The position numbers and the translations under genes were made by a program. A DNA stretch of 54,411 bases from an uncultured Flavobacterium sp. (GTDB lineage Bacteria > Bacteroidota > Bacteroidia > Flavobacteriales > Flavobacteriaceae): the NCBI RefSeq assembly GCF_946478785.1, contig NZ_CAMLDD010000032.1, positions 1-54,411 of the forward strand. The letters run 5' to 3'. Shown piece after piece: positions 29,045-38,540 of the stretch. The notes under the pieces were generated by a model. That model did no database searches, was not told the origin of the DNA, and worked only from the letters and a program-made list of their open reading frames with translations. How positions within the stretch are numbered: position 1 is the stretch's first letter; each line of letters begins with the position of its first letter.

Positions 29045-29181
29045 ATTATTAAGTTCATTATTAAAAAACACATTATCATACAAGTAGTCAATTTCTCTTA
29101 TTCATATAAATTCAAACAGTTTATTAGAAGTATTAATAGATGAGCGTTAGAACCTATTTAACCCCAATAAACTTCCATCTT

Positions 29182-31623
29182 CTAATGTAAAGTTTCCACA
29201 CGTAATATCGTTAATGAATTCCCGGGGAATGAACGTGTAATAGTCGTTCCTGAAAATTTTACATTTTCTGTTTTTGGGAAAACTTTAGTGGGTTGCTCCA
29301 TTGTATTTTCATCCAACGGACTGGCAGATGTAAGCACAATGGCTTTTCCTTTCCCAGTAAAAACTTTTGTATCTTTCAAATCAATTTCCGTTTTTATTGA
29401 TTTGGCGGAAGCATTTACAACTTTAAGAATCACATCACCTGATTCATCATCTTTCACAGCACTCATAATCAACCCTTTAACAGTAAGGTTTTTTTCTGAA
29501 ATTTCCTGTATTAACTTTCCGTCAAGATAGGCTCTTACGTTGCCTCCTTTGATTTCAATTTTCACATCATACCATTGTTCCATTTTGGCTTCTCCTTTCA
29601 TTTCTGTAATAGCCATGCCCATTTCCAGATGCGTAACAGAATTGTTCCAACCACCTACTTCGAAACGGTTACGTTCCTCATTATTCCTATTATGGAACAA
29701 TATCTGGAATCCGTTTTCGCCCGAAATCCTGCGAGCTTTCAGAGTGATCGTGTAGTCTTTCCACGTAGAATCTCCCATAAAAATGCTCACTCCTGGTTCT
29801 ATTGCTGATTGTTTGAGAACTCCATCTTTTACACTCCATTCGCCTTTTCCGGTTTGTCTCCAATCTTTACCGAGTTCCGCAAAATCGGGTTTAAAAAGAA
29901 TTTCCCCATTAGGAGCTGTAACCACAACATCTTTAAATTCGGCTGAATTCATCCAGGTTCCTAAACCAATACAACCCATTCCTACGGGCATTTCAATGAC
30001 CGGATTATTCTCTACAGAGAAAGGCAATACATTCGTTCCCTGGTTGTTTGAAAACATTTCCTGAACATAATAGCTTGGCAAGCCAAACCACTGGTGGCTG
30101 TCAAAATTAATTAGGTTTACCGGCCATGCTTTGTGGCTTGCATTGCACAACAAGGGTGCATAAGCTCCCAGGACAACTACATCCGAATTTCGTTCCATAC
30201 CTGTCATCCAGGCAGCTTCGCCTATTGCACCGCGCAGGTTACCGTTACCTGTACCTGAAGTTACCGCATATTCACCAACAAAAACTTTGAAACCATTGCG
30301 GTCGTAGCTGTCATATTTATTTGAATTCCAGATAAACCAATCGGGATTGTTGTAATAATGCTCATCAACTATTTCCGGCTTTGGCTCTTCAGGGTGCCCA
30401 CCAGCCCACTCGTTGGCAATGAGTTTCATGTACGGGTATTTTGCCTGAATTGCCTTTACAAACAATGGCCAGCGTTCGTTGTAAGGAGTTCCGCCATTTT
30501 CGTTCCCTATTTCCATGTATTTCATATTAAATGGTTCCGGATGTCCGTTTTTTGCCCGAAGGCTTCCCCAAACCGAAGATTCCGGTCCATTGGCATATTC
30601 GATTGCATCAAGCGCATCTTGCACCCATTGTCCCATTTGGTCGAGCGGAACTACTTCTTTGTGTGACATTCCAATGTTTATGCAATAAAGTGGTTCAGCA
30701 CCCAAATCTTCGGAAAGTTGAAGATATTCGTGAAACCCAAGTCCGTTAGTGGCATTGTAACCCCATATATTCCAGAGTGCTGTGCGTGTATCAATGCTTC
30801 CGATTGTATTTTTCCAATGGTTCATGTGCTTGAGATCGTCACCTTCCACCCAGCAACCTCCTGGAAAGCGCAAAAATTTGGGATGAAGGGCATCAAGTGC
30901 TTCGGAAAGATCGGTGCGCAAACCATGATTTTTCCATGTTTTATCTGGGAGCAGCGAAACCATATCCAGAAATAGTTTCCCATTGCCTTCGCCTGAAATT
31001 TGCAGGCTTGCTTTAGGATCGCCTGTACTTATTTTCAGATTTGCAGTATAATATGCCCAGTCTCCAGTAATTCCTTTTATTTCAGCAGTTGCTATTTCAT
31101 TACCTTTCGCATTAAGAATTTTTATTTTTAAAGGAGAGGAAAAACCTTCAATAGCACGTGCGGCAAACTTTAGCGTATAACTTTCGCCCTGCACCATATT
31201 CATGCCCCAGTAGCCTGAATTTTCCAGTTTAAAAGAACCAGAAGCATCAATTAACAATGCTTTGCGATTGAATGAGTTTAATGGCAGTATCACTTGTTTC
31301 GCAAAAAGATCGGCATTGCTGATTGAAGCCGTACTTTTGCCATCGGCACTTGTAAACTTCCAATCCTGAGGGATATCAGCATCTTCAAACGAACGGTTAG
31401 TTACCATTTCGGGATACAATCCTCCATCTGCAGAAAGGTTAATATCTTCGAAGAAAATACCGAACAAGGTAGGTGAAATTGCATGCCCTGGATTGTTTAC
31501 ATCAACCGTTATTTTAGCCTTATTTGCTTTGTTCGTCTGAGCGTTTAGAACAGTGCTCAATCCGCAAAGTAATAAACCCGCAATAAGCTTTTTATTTATT
31601 TCTTTTTTCATTAATTTTTTCAT
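29182..31623 (-). CDS. GH51 alpha-L-arabinofuranosidase with carbohydrate-binding inserts
   Basis: Retaining alpha-L-arabinofuranosidase of 813 residues. Signal peptide about 1-28; an N-terminal strand of the C-terminal sandwich, a CBM4/9-like insert (about 95-230), the barrel with acid/base Glu375 in MEIGNENGG and nucleophile Glu451 in VFVGEYAVTSG, a laminin-G/DUF1080-like insert (about 555-690: GFQILFHNRNNEERNRFEVGG), and the closing sheet. Extra modules make it longer than simple bacterial GH51s (about 500) but usual for the Bacteroidota type. It would take alpha-L-arabinofuranose from arabinosylated xyloglucan, arabinoxylan or arabinan. No T9SS domain. Gaps of 140 bp upstream and 137 bp downstream allow a separate promoter. 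Confidence 0.92.
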   Translation of the reverse strand: MKKLMKKEINKKLIAGLLLCGLSTVLNAQTNKANKAKITVDVNNPGHAISPTLFGIFFEDINLSADGGLYPEMVTNRSFEDADIPQDWKFTSADGKSTASISNADLFAKQVILPLNSFNRKALLIDASGSFKLENSGYWGMNMVQGESYTLKFAARAIEGFSSPLKIKILNAKGNEIATAEIKGITGDWAYYTANLKISTGDPKASLQISGEGNGKLFLDMVSLLPDKTWKNHGLRTDLSEALDALHPKFLRFPGGCWVEGDDLKHMNHWKNTIGSIDTRTALWNIWGYNATNGLGFHEYLQLSEDLGAEPLYCINIGMSHKEVVPLDQMGQWVQDALDAIEYANGPESSVWGSLRAKNGHPEPFNMKYMEIGNENGGTPYNERWPLFVKAIQAKYPYMKLIANEWAGGHPEEPKPEIVDEHYYNNPDWFIWNSNKYDSYDRNGFKVFVGEYAVTSGTGNGNLRGAIGEAAWMTGMERNSDVVVLGAYAPLLCNASHKAWPVNLINFDSHQWFGLPSYYVQEMFSNNQGTNVLPFSVENNPVIEMPVGMGCIGLGTWMNSAEFKDVVVTAPNGEILFKPDFAELGKDWRQTGKGEWSVKDGVLKQSAIEPGVSIFMGDSTWKDYTITLKARRISGENGFQILFHNRNNEERNRFEVGGWNNSVTHLEMGMAITEMKGEAKMEQWYDVKIEIKGGNVRAYLDGKLIQEISEKNLTVKGLIMSAVKDDESGDVILKVVNASAKSIKTEIDLKDTKVFTGKGKAIVLTSASPLDENTMEQPTKVFPKTENVKFSGTTITRSFPGNSLTILRVETLH

Positions 31624-31763
31624 TTTTTCATTACAGCTAATTTTAACGAAGGTGACAGTTATTAGCCCATACCCATATTATTGGCAGTTCCGTGTTTCAT
31701 CTACTTTCTTTAAAGCCATGTCTCTTGTGGAACTGCTTGTTGAATAATACTTTTTAAGCTGTT

Positions 31764-33674
31764 TTATCGTGCAATTATAAAAGGTATACTTTTTTTATAC
31801 CTGCTATTTTTTACTGATAAAAAGTACGAACCAGCAGAAAATGTACTTACATCCAGGGTTTGTACCAATTGTCGGTCACTATTTACAGTTAAAACTTTTA
31901 ACCTTTGACCCGCAAGGTTATATATTGTTATTTCGGTTGGTTCTGCAATTGCTAAGTCAAATTTTACCTGAAGCTTATCATTTACCGGATTAGGATAAAT
32001 CATTACTGTTTCATTATCCGATTTTTTGTTTACATCACCAACTGACAATGAGGTTACTGCCTTAAGCAAAACTGCAGTGGTTGACAAAGCAGGTACAGTA
32101 ATAGTAAATGCATTTGAATTAACGCTTACAGAACTCTTTTTTAAGGCATTATCAGTGTGAGATACAAATGTTTCCGTTGCTGGCAGCGAGGAAAGTTGCA
32201 GTGTTTCGGAATTTTCATTTTTGGCAGAAAAGCCATTAAGGTTTACCGTTACGGTGCGAGATGCATTCATGTCCTTGTTCACGATCATCACGGTCATTGC
32301 ATCTTCCGTTTCGCTTATGGTGGTGTATGCCGAAACTGTGTCTTCAAGTGAAGAAGTGCTGGAAACACTATACTCTTTTGCATAACGGCTGAAAAGATGT
32401 AAGGTTTCCCACATTCCGATATTCCAGTTCCATGGAGAAAAAAGTTCAACGCCATTGTTGGCAAACGTACCCAAATGCGAAGCATAGATAACCGATTCCA
32501 TGTTTGGGTCGCTCTTTGACATGGTACCCCATTCGCTTACTCCAGTTGTTACGCCATGATTTGCCCCAAAATGTTCAGTTAACCAGCCGTCGATACGTTT
32601 TAAAATATATTGTTTTTTTTGTGAATCATCCCAGCCTCCGTTAATTGTTTTAATACCGTTTGAACCCGGATAATCATAAGTTTGATCATAATAAATTCGG
32701 TGTACCTGCAGTGCCACTGCATCAACCTTATCATAATTAGGGTAGCTGTGAATATCTAACACATCGACCAGTTTCATACCGGTTGCCTTATACTCATCGC
32801 CCAGACGTTTGATGAAATACTCCATCCAGGGATAATAACGGCCATTGATATAAATATCTTCATTTGACCATTTGTACCATTGCCATTCATTGGTTGTGAC
32901 CGGTCCGCAAAGTTTGATACCCGGATAGATCGCTTTGGCTTTCTTTGCCAACTCGATGTAACGATCGATAAAAGCCGCCGCCGATAGCTGCGTTGGCATA
33001 GCCCAATCGTGCGTGCTATGCCATATATCTGCCTCGTTGTCCATACTCCAGTATACAAACTGGTCTTTGTTAAACCCTTTACCACCGGCTCCAAACCAAT
33101 CATTAAGAATTCCAACAGAAGAGTCTGCCGGCCATGGCTTACTGAACAAATCAGGGTTTCCTTCGACCAAGGCCTTCTCCTTGGCATCTGGATTGGGCGT
33201 ACCGCCACCGGCTAAATTTTGATGAAAACCATCCCAACCCGGGTGAGCCTGCATATAAGACCAGTCAGGGAAGTTGTACTGACCGGTAGATGCCACTCTA
33301 CCTAATAGCTGAAAGGCAAACATGCCCTGCATACCGGGAAAGCTGGTGTTAATTTTTTGTGCTGCGACACCCCAATCATTGGAGTAAACATTATTAAACC
33401 AGTCGGGATGAACAGTAAGTTTTGCCTGCCAGTTATAGGCTGATGCATTATTACCACCATTCAGGCGGGCAAAGTTCAACCCTGCATCTTTATAAAATTG
33501 GTCGGAATGGTCAAAGAAGTCATTTTTTCCATATATGTTTGGCGATACCTTTTTTTTGTTTACAGCAGCATTTATCGTAATCACAACAGCCTGGGCAAAT
33601 GTTGCAGTACTGGTAAGATAAAAAAAGCTTACTACAAAAAAACATTTTTTTAAGTACAAAAATTTCATATTCAT
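31764..33674 (-). CDS. Secreted GH44 endoglucanase/xyloglucanase with T9SS tail (no lectin)
   Basis: Paralogue of the GH44 at 10434-12788 with near-identical stretches in both protein and DNA across the catalytic module. Signal peptide about 1-28; GH44 barrel and beta domain (about 30-550) with acid/base Glu214 in WSMDNEADIWHSTH and nucleophile Glu381 in TGVSEWG. A T9SS sorting domain follows directly (IYPNPVNDKLQVKF ... KSIPFIIAR). It lacks the ricin-type domain of its paralogue and has a different sorting tail, so the catalytic modules were duplicated and then combined with different C-termini. It starts only 7 bp after the modular esterase gene, which suggests the two extracellular enzymes are made together. 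Confidence 0.88.
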   Translation of the reverse strand: MNMKFLYLKKCFFVVSFFYLTSTATFAQAVVITINAAVNKKKVSPNIYGKNDFFDHSDQFYKDAGLNFARLNGGNNASAYNWQAKLTVHPDWFNNVYSNDWGVAAQKINTSFPGMQGMFAFQLLGRVASTGQYNFPDWSYMQAHPGWDGFHQNLAGGGTPNPDAKEKALVEGNPDLFSKPWPADSSVGILNDWFGAGGKGFNKDQFVYWSMDNEADIWHSTHDWAMPTQLSAAAFIDRYIELAKKAKAIYPGIKLCGPVTTNEWQWYKWSNEDIYINGRYYPWMEYFIKRLGDEYKATGMKLVDVLDIHSYPNYDKVDAVALQVHRIYYDQTYDYPGSNGIKTINGGWDDSQKKQYILKRIDGWLTEHFGANHGVTTGVSEWGTMSKSDPNMESVIYASHLGTFANNGVELFSPWNWNIGMWETLHLFSRYAKEYSVSSTSSLEDTVSAYTTISETEDAMTVMIVNKDMNASRTVTVNLNGFSAKNENSETLQLSSLPATETFVSHTDNALKKSSVSVNSNAFTITVPALSTTAVLLKAVTSLSVGDVNKKSDNETVMIYPNPVNDKLQVKFDLAIAEPTEITIYNLAGQRLKVLTVNSDRQLVQTLDVSTFSAGSYFLSVKNSRYKKSIPFIIAR

Positions 33675-33681
33675 ATCTAAT

Positions 33682-36144
33682 TTATTTATTTACAACTATA
33701 ATTTTTTTAAGTTGGTGTTGTGAGTCATTGCTTATTTTTACAAAATACAATCCATTGGATATATGAACAGGAATACGCACAAGAGATCCTCTAACTCCTG
33801 TCTTGTTTATTACCAATCTGCCCAATGCATCGAAAATCTCAATTTTATCAAATTGAAAATCAGCTAAATTAACGATGAGCTCGTTAGAAACCGGATTTGG
33901 ATAAATAGATAAATCAGCCGTAGCAGCAGTTACTTTATTGACATCCAATTTTACCGCTTGTATATCCATGTAGTTAAAGTTGAATCCTGCCTTCATTGCA
34001 ACAACTTTCAAATAGTGTTTGCCCTGACTTATATTAATATTACTGACAACTGATTGATAAACCTGCCAATGGCCTGTGTTTAGTGCATAAACGCTGCCCA
34101 CGCTTATATCGTCAATATAAAAGTTAATCATTCCACCAGTATTTGGCGATGCAAGTCGGAAGGAAATTTGATATTCCGTATCAGGCGAGTTGTTTTCAAT
34201 CGCATATTCTACCCAATTTCCGTCACCGATATGTCCTAAATTCTGTCCACCTCCCACATCATCGGTAGTTTCCGCCTGCATTCCTGATTTAGAAAGGAAA
34301 TTTTCGGCTTCGATTTTCGTGGGTATTGCTTTCCATACTGGTTCGGTTACCTGATTTGTGACAGAAAAATTGTTAAACTCTTCCAATAGTCCTTTGTCGG
34401 CAGCCATTATGGTTTGCTTGCTGTAACTTGTTTTTATTACATCGCCATAATGCACACTTTTTGACAAGGTAAACCGAATGGTTTTGTTTGCCACAGTATA
34501 ACCCGAAAATGCGATATTTGTTCCGTTTAGATTAAGGATAATATCTCCAGATTGCGTGTTGTTCATTGCCATTTGTTTGGAAAAATTTAATGACAATGTA
34601 GTACCATCGTCCTCAATTTTTCCTGAAGTTATATGTACCGCCAAACCATTTGAATTGTTGGTTACGGGAAATTTGGAAATAGTTTTCAGCAAACCATTTT
34701 CTGCAGAAGCAATATTATTACCTGAATAAGTGAGTGACAGATTATAATCCCTGTAAATCGTTTCTCCAAGAGAAAAGGACAAAATACTGGTATCGCTATT
34801 GAAAAATGAACCCTGAAGAGCTGAAACAATCTTTTGTCCGTTGTATTCGACATTCAGTTTTAAAGCAGATACATCTACAGGAAGCTGCATCGCCTTGTTA
34901 AACTTCACAAGAAGTGCATTACCGTTTGTATTGACAGAAGCCTCGACTATTAGGGGCGAGGCACCTGTAAGCAGATTGTCAACATTTTTATCTGAAAAGT
35001 CTATCAGTTTCTTTTCATAATCGGCAGAAACAACATTTCCATTAGCATAAGAAATTGTAACAGTATTGTCTTTAAGGATGTTTTGGCTTAAATGGAATGT
35101 CAATTTATTGGTGTCAGATAAAACGATGCTGTTGATATTGGCAGGTACACCATCAATTTTTATAGTGAAACCGCTAAAATTTGCTGCTGCCACAATAGGT
35201 TTTGTCAGCACCAGCTGAATTTGATTTGGATTACTATCAGTTACAGAGGCAGATTCAAATTCGGAAACACCATCTTTCAATGAATATTTGTTGCAAAAAT
35301 TCCAAATTTCCTGACTGGAGAATATCCCATCGGCACTCCAGTTGTTATCAGAATACCAATGTCCCACTCCGGCAACACTTATAAATACAACTTCAACCTT
35401 TTCTTTTCCTGGTCCCCAATATTTTTTTACGGATTTGGCAGTGGGTACGTTGGCTGGATATGGATTGGTAACCACTGGTGTTGTCGGACATCCATTTCGT
35501 GCTATCCAGGCATCCATACATTCCTGCACCCTGCTGTGCGGTACAAAATTATCATCTGCTCCGTGTATATGGATGATAGGAATTGGTCTTGAACTGTTAG
35601 TATCTGGTCCGCCCATTAGGAAACCACCAACCGGGGCATAAGCAGCTATTTTATCAGCTATTTTGGTAGCGGCATAATAAGTCATCATTCCGCCCATCGA
35701 AAATCCTGAAAGATACACACGATTACGGTCAATTCCGTAACGTGTATTCATCTCGTCAATAATTGCCAAAATGAAATTGATATCATTGTCGCCCCATAAC
35801 TGCCAATTTTCTCCATCTGATTGAGGGAACACAAGGACAAAGTTATTCGCCTGGGCAACCGACTGAAATTGGGTTTGATCTCTTTGATTTTGCATAGTTT
35901 GACCCTTTCCGTGCATGGAAATAACAAGAGGTCTGTTTTGTTCAATCTCCGCTGGTGCATAAACAATCATTTTCCGTGTTGCTGTTCCGACCTGAATGGA
36001 TTCCTGTGCTGTCAAACTAAATGAGATCAGAAAAATACTCAACAATATAAACAGAAATTGCCTGCTTATAATTTTCTCTGCAGCAATGGTTATTTTGGTT
36101 TTATCCTGTGCTTGACTGCCTTGTAATAATTGGTTATGCATCAT
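33682..36144 (-). CDS. Secreted modular esterase (PHB depolymerase/CE1-like) with three Ig-like repeats, CBM6 and T9SS tail
   Basis: Extracellular serine esterase. The N-terminus has about 28 polar residues before a hydrophobic signal (FLFILLSIFLISF, cleavage after TAQ); no internal Met offers a shorter start. Residues 48-285 form an LpqC/PHB-depolymerase-type hydrolase: nucleophile Ser149 in GFSMGGMM, HGADDNFVP and VGHWYS with Asp and His. Then come three repeats of about 105 residues (each: L.F.K.....L ... I.Y....I.S.. ... L..F..F.VTN), a CBM6-like module (KIEAENF ... GDGNWVEYAI), and a T9SS domain (IYPNPVSNELIV, ending KKIIVVNK). Probably deacetylates or deferuloylates insoluble polymer near its binding module so the endo-enzymes can reach it. 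Followed 7 bp later by GH44. Confidence 0.87.
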   Translation of the reverse strand: MMHNQLLQGSQAQDKTKITIAAEKIISRQFLFILLSIFLISFSLTAQESIQVGTATRKMIVYAPAEIEQNRPLVISMHGKGQTMQNQRDQTQFQSVAQANNFVLVFPQSDGENWQLWGDNDINFILAIIDEMNTRYGIDRNRVYLSGFSMGGMMTYYAATKIADKIAAYAPVGGFLMGGPDTNSSRPIPIIHIHGADDNFVPHSRVQECMDAWIARNGCPTTPVVTNPYPANVPTAKSVKKYWGPGKEKVEVVFISVAGVGHWYSDNNWSADGIFSSQEIWNFCNKYSLKDGVSEFESASVTDSNPNQIQLVLTKPIVAAANFSGFTIKIDGVPANINSIVLSDTNKLTFHLSQNILKDNTVTISYANGNVVSADYEKKLIDFSDKNVDNLLTGASPLIVEASVNTNGNALLVKFNKAMQLPVDVSALKLNVEYNGQKIVSALQGSFFNSDTSILSFSLGETIYRDYNLSLTYSGNNIASAENGLLKTISKFPVTNNSNGLAVHITSGKIEDDGTTLSLNFSKQMAMNNTQSGDIILNLNGTNIAFSGYTVANKTIRFTLSKSVHYGDVIKTSYSKQTIMAADKGLLEEFNNFSVTNQVTEPVWKAIPTKIEAENFLSKSGMQAETTDDVGGGQNLGHIGDGNWVEYAIENNSPDTEYQISFRLASPNTGGMINFYIDDISVGSVYALNTGHWQVYQSVVSNINISQGKHYLKVVAMKAGFNFNYMDIQAVKLDVNKVTAATADLSIYPNPVSNELIVNLADFQFDKIEIFDALGRLVINKTGVRGSLVRIPVHISNGLYFVKISNDSQHQLKKIIVVNK

Positions 36145-36306
36145 TGTCTGGTTTGGTTTAATTTATATTTTCTATTATTATTTTTTAATCGAATGCTTCT
36201 TGACAAAATGTGTATCATAATGTTTGGCTTCGATAATAACAGTCCTATGCTAAAATAAAATCTGTCAATATATATTTACAGGTCCATCATATTTAAGATC
36301 ACCTTT

Positions 36307-36660
36307 TTATTTATCCATTTTATAAATCTGCTCCATCAATTGCCATTTTTGGTCAGCGGTTGCCTCGGCAGAACTGTCCTGAAATTGGGACATATGTGCT
36401 TCCCATTCCCTTTGACGTGGCTTTAGGGCCAATTCGGACATTGCTTTGTTGTGGTCAAAATCAGCCACGGTATCCATAATCATGAAAAGTTTTGTTCCCA
36501 AAAGATAGATTTCCATATCGATAATCCCCACTTCTTTCATGCCTTTGGTTATTTCGGGCCACGCAGCCCCTTTGGCGTGCGCTTTTTTATAGGCTTCAAT
36601 CAGTAATGGATCATTACGCAATTCCATGGTTTTGCAGTAACGTTTGAATGAATTTTGCAT
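36307..36660 (-). CDS. L-fucose/L-rhamnose mutarotase (COG3254, DUF718)
   Basis: Small cytoplasmic sugar mutarotase of 117 residues that interconverts the anomers of a 6-deoxy-hexose. The sequence shows the family pattern RYCKTMELRNDP ... WPEITKGMKEVGI.DMEIYLLGTKLFMIM and the C-terminal WE......KW.LMEQIY. This version resembles COG3254 members linked with L-fucose use more than the RhaM form, and the GH29 fucosidase lies just upstream of it in transcription order. There is no signal peptide, so it is the only purely cytoplasmic metabolic enzyme in the window. It has long gaps on both sides (162 and 370 bp), so it is probably transcribed alone. Confidence 0.82.
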   Translation of the reverse strand: MQNSFKRYCKTMELRNDPLLIEAYKKAHAKGAAWPEITKGMKEVGIIDMEIYLLGTKLFMIMDTVADFDHNKAMSELALKPRQREWEAHMSQFQDSSAEATADQKWQLMEQIYKMDK

Positions 36661-36730
36661 ATTTTCCTTTATATTATTTTATAAGCTATTTTGCTTAAAA
36701 CTATAACAACTTCTATTTTTATATACTAGA

Positions 36731-36750
36731 CCATCAATCGGATTTGATGG
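36731..36750. promoter_or_regulatory. Inverted repeat upstream of mutarotase gene
   Basis: CCATCAA (36731-36737) and TTGATGG (36744-36750) are exact reverse complements separated by six bases. The site lies 71-90 bp upstream of the mutarotase start. It could bind a dimeric regulator, but no regulator can be named. Confidence 0.35.
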
Positions 36751-36770
36751 ATAATTTTCTCATTTTAAAA

Positions 36771-36786
36771 ACCAACACTTGTTGGT
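36771..36786. promoter_or_regulatory. Palindrome ACCAACA-CT-TGTTGGT upstream of mutarotase gene
   Basis: A 16-bp palindrome with 7-bp arms and two central bases, 111-126 bp upstream of the mutarotase start and 20 bp from the other inverted repeat. The short centre fits a protein-binding site better than an RNA hairpin. Function is inferred only. Confidence 0.4.
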
Positions 36787-36969
36787 AATAACCACTAACG
36801 GCTGGTTAACTTCACTTTCATCTTATGTTCGAACGAACTCTTTAACGCAATATTTCGGTACTTTTCTCTTCTTGAATCAAAAGAGAATTTCATTTTTTAA
36901 TTATAATATGACTACTCCACAACTCGTGAACAGCCTTATTTGGTATTTTATATGGAATGCAATTATTTT

Positions 36970-37004
36970 AAAAAGTTGCGTGTAATAATTTACACGCAAC
37001 TTTT
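36970..37004 (-). terminator. Intrinsic terminator after the 435-residue T9SS protein gene
   Basis: AAAAAGTTGCGTGTAA (36970-36985) pairs perfectly with TTACACGCAACTTTTT (36989-37004) around a three-base loop. It starts 27 bp after the stop of the gene at 37031-38338. T-runs flank both sides, so it can work in either direction. Confidence 0.88.
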
Positions 37005-37030
37005 TTTATTTCTAATCAATAATTCAATTG

Positions 37031-38338
37031 TTATTTTTTAATAATCTTGAATGATTTTGAATCCTTTGCATTTGCACCTTCAACTTTCACGATATAGGCT
37101 CCTGATTTCAATGAAGATCCCATTGACAATTGACTTGAAGATGATTTTGCTGTTGCTACTTTTCTTCCTAAAACATCAAAAACGCTCACTTGAAGTGGTC
37201 CTTCTGAATTTGTTGCATCAACATTAAATTCGCCTGCAAATGGATTTGGATAAACCTTAATTGAATTATCGGTTAATTGGTTTGATTCAGTCGCAAGGCT
37301 TACAGCTGTTCCAGTAATTTTAAAATTATCAATTACCATTTTATAAAGTGTGCTGCTATTAGAAATCCTGACACTAAGTGGTTGCGTATTGTCTATACCC
37401 GACAATACTATATTTTGTGTTGCCCAATCACCTGTAAATGGAGCAACCGTAAGCGGTGTCCAACTGCCTGAACCAGTTTTTATTTCTATAACCGGTAATC
37501 TATCTGCAGCGACGCTTCCATAAAAAGTAGCATCTTCAGGTTGATTCCACGGCCATGTGACTTCAAAAGACAAATTTAAATTATTGAACCCTGTTAAACT
37601 TATATTGGGTATAATAACTGCGGCGGCGGTAGGCACCATTTTCACAACATGTCCATGATCATTATTCCACCATCGATTCAAAGTCATATTTGCATTACCA
37701 GTAGTTTCCAAATCTATCCCTCCCAACCATTGTCCTGTCACTGTAGTTGGTAGTCCAGTCCAATCTCCGCCATTGATTGCCCACTTGGATGTAAAATCTT
37801 CTACATATATTTGCTTATCTGTACTTGCAGTTTTTATGAATTTTAAATCGTCAAGGTACACAACATCTGTTGCTTCCCCTGGTACACTAGCGTTATCATC
37901 GCTAAAACCAAAAACAATTTTTTTAATTTGTTGAGATACAAGAAAATCTATTGTAATAGTTGTCCATACGGTTGATACTGCCACCGATCTTGAATAATAA
38001 CCACTTATAGTTCCGCCAGTTGCGTTTTTAAAAGTAACCCCAACACTTCCAGCGTTTGGCGAATACACTTTAAATTGGACAGACCTATATAAATTAGGAT
38101 TGATATCTACATCAACAACCATATTAGCATAATCAGTGTTGTCAGTGAACATACCAACATTAGTCGAGGGATTCACCCCATCAGAAACAGGGTTTGGCAC
38201 AGATACAAAAGTGTCAGTCCCCCATTCGGTAGTAAACATGGGAGTCGTTCCGTCAAAATTAAAGACAGTTATGTCTTGTGCATTGGCTACATTTAACATT
38301 ACTGTTAAAGCCAAAAATAATAGTGTAATTTTTTTCAT
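37031..38338 (-). CDS. T9SS-secreted protein with two beta-sandwich (carbohydrate-binding-like) domains, function unknown
   Basis: I do not recognise a named family. Signal peptide 1-20 (MKKITLLFLA ... ANAQ). Domain 1 (about 22-170) begins ITVFNFDG and ends VYLDDLKFIKTAS, a pattern typical of jelly-roll binding modules. Domain 2 (about 172-345) begins IYVEDFTSKW and ends KMVIDNFKITGT, with conserved NLNLSFEV and a core WNQPEDATF. The last 80 residues are a T9SS type A domain (VYPNPFAGEFNVDA ... FKIIKK). No catalytic motif is evident. The 181-residue gene at 42892-43437 is a paralogue of domain 2. The position next to GH29 and GH74 genes suggests a surface or secreted glycan-binding protein. 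It ends at a strong terminator. Confidence 0.75.
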   Translation of the reverse strand: MKKITLLFLALTVMLNVANAQDITVFNFDGTTPMFTTEWGTDTFVSVPNPVSDGVNPSTNVGMFTDNTDYANMVVDVDINPNLYRSVQFKVYSPNAGSVGVTFKNATGGTISGYYSRSVAVSTVWTTITIDFLVSQQIKKIVFGFSDDNASVPGEATDVVYLDDLKFIKTASTDKQIYVEDFTSKWAINGGDWTGLPTTVTGQWLGGIDLETTGNANMTLNRWWNNDHGHVVKMVPTAAAVIIPNISLTGFNNLNLSFEVTWPWNQPEDATFYGSVAADRLPVIEIKTGSGSWTPLTVAPFTGDWATQNIVLSGIDNTQPLSVRISNSSTLYKMVIDNFKITGTAVSLATESNQLTDNSIKVYPNPFAGEFNVDATNSEGPLQVSVFDVLGRKVATAKSSSSQLSMGSSLKSGAYIVKVEGANAKDSKSFKIIKK

Positions 38339-38540
38339 AATAATGTGGTTTTAAGTTGTTAATAATTGTTGTTAAAATTTAATAAATATTGATAGAAACA
38401 GGTTGTAATTAGTTTAAAAAACTGGATACTAACACTTTAAGTCATAAATTAGCTCTGTCAAGCCCAGTTATTAAAAATGATTTCTTTGAAATATTCTTCG
38501 TTTTTTAAACTAATTAGGTCAGTATGGCTTTCTTCATTTA

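Larger units (their letters stand above)
36661..37030. other. Regulatory gap upstream of the mutarotase gene
   Basis: 370 bp with no gene on the coding strand. It contains two inverted repeats 70-127 bp upstream of the mutarotase start (36731-36750 and 36771-36786, listed separately) and the terminator of the upstream T9SS protein gene (36970-37004). The presence of both suggests that the mutarotase gene is separately transcribed. Confidence 0.55.

Noticed and set aside
29045..29083. Longer N-terminus for the SASA esterase starting at 29083
   Set aside because: The extra 13 residues are polar and precede a complete signal peptide that begins at 29044.
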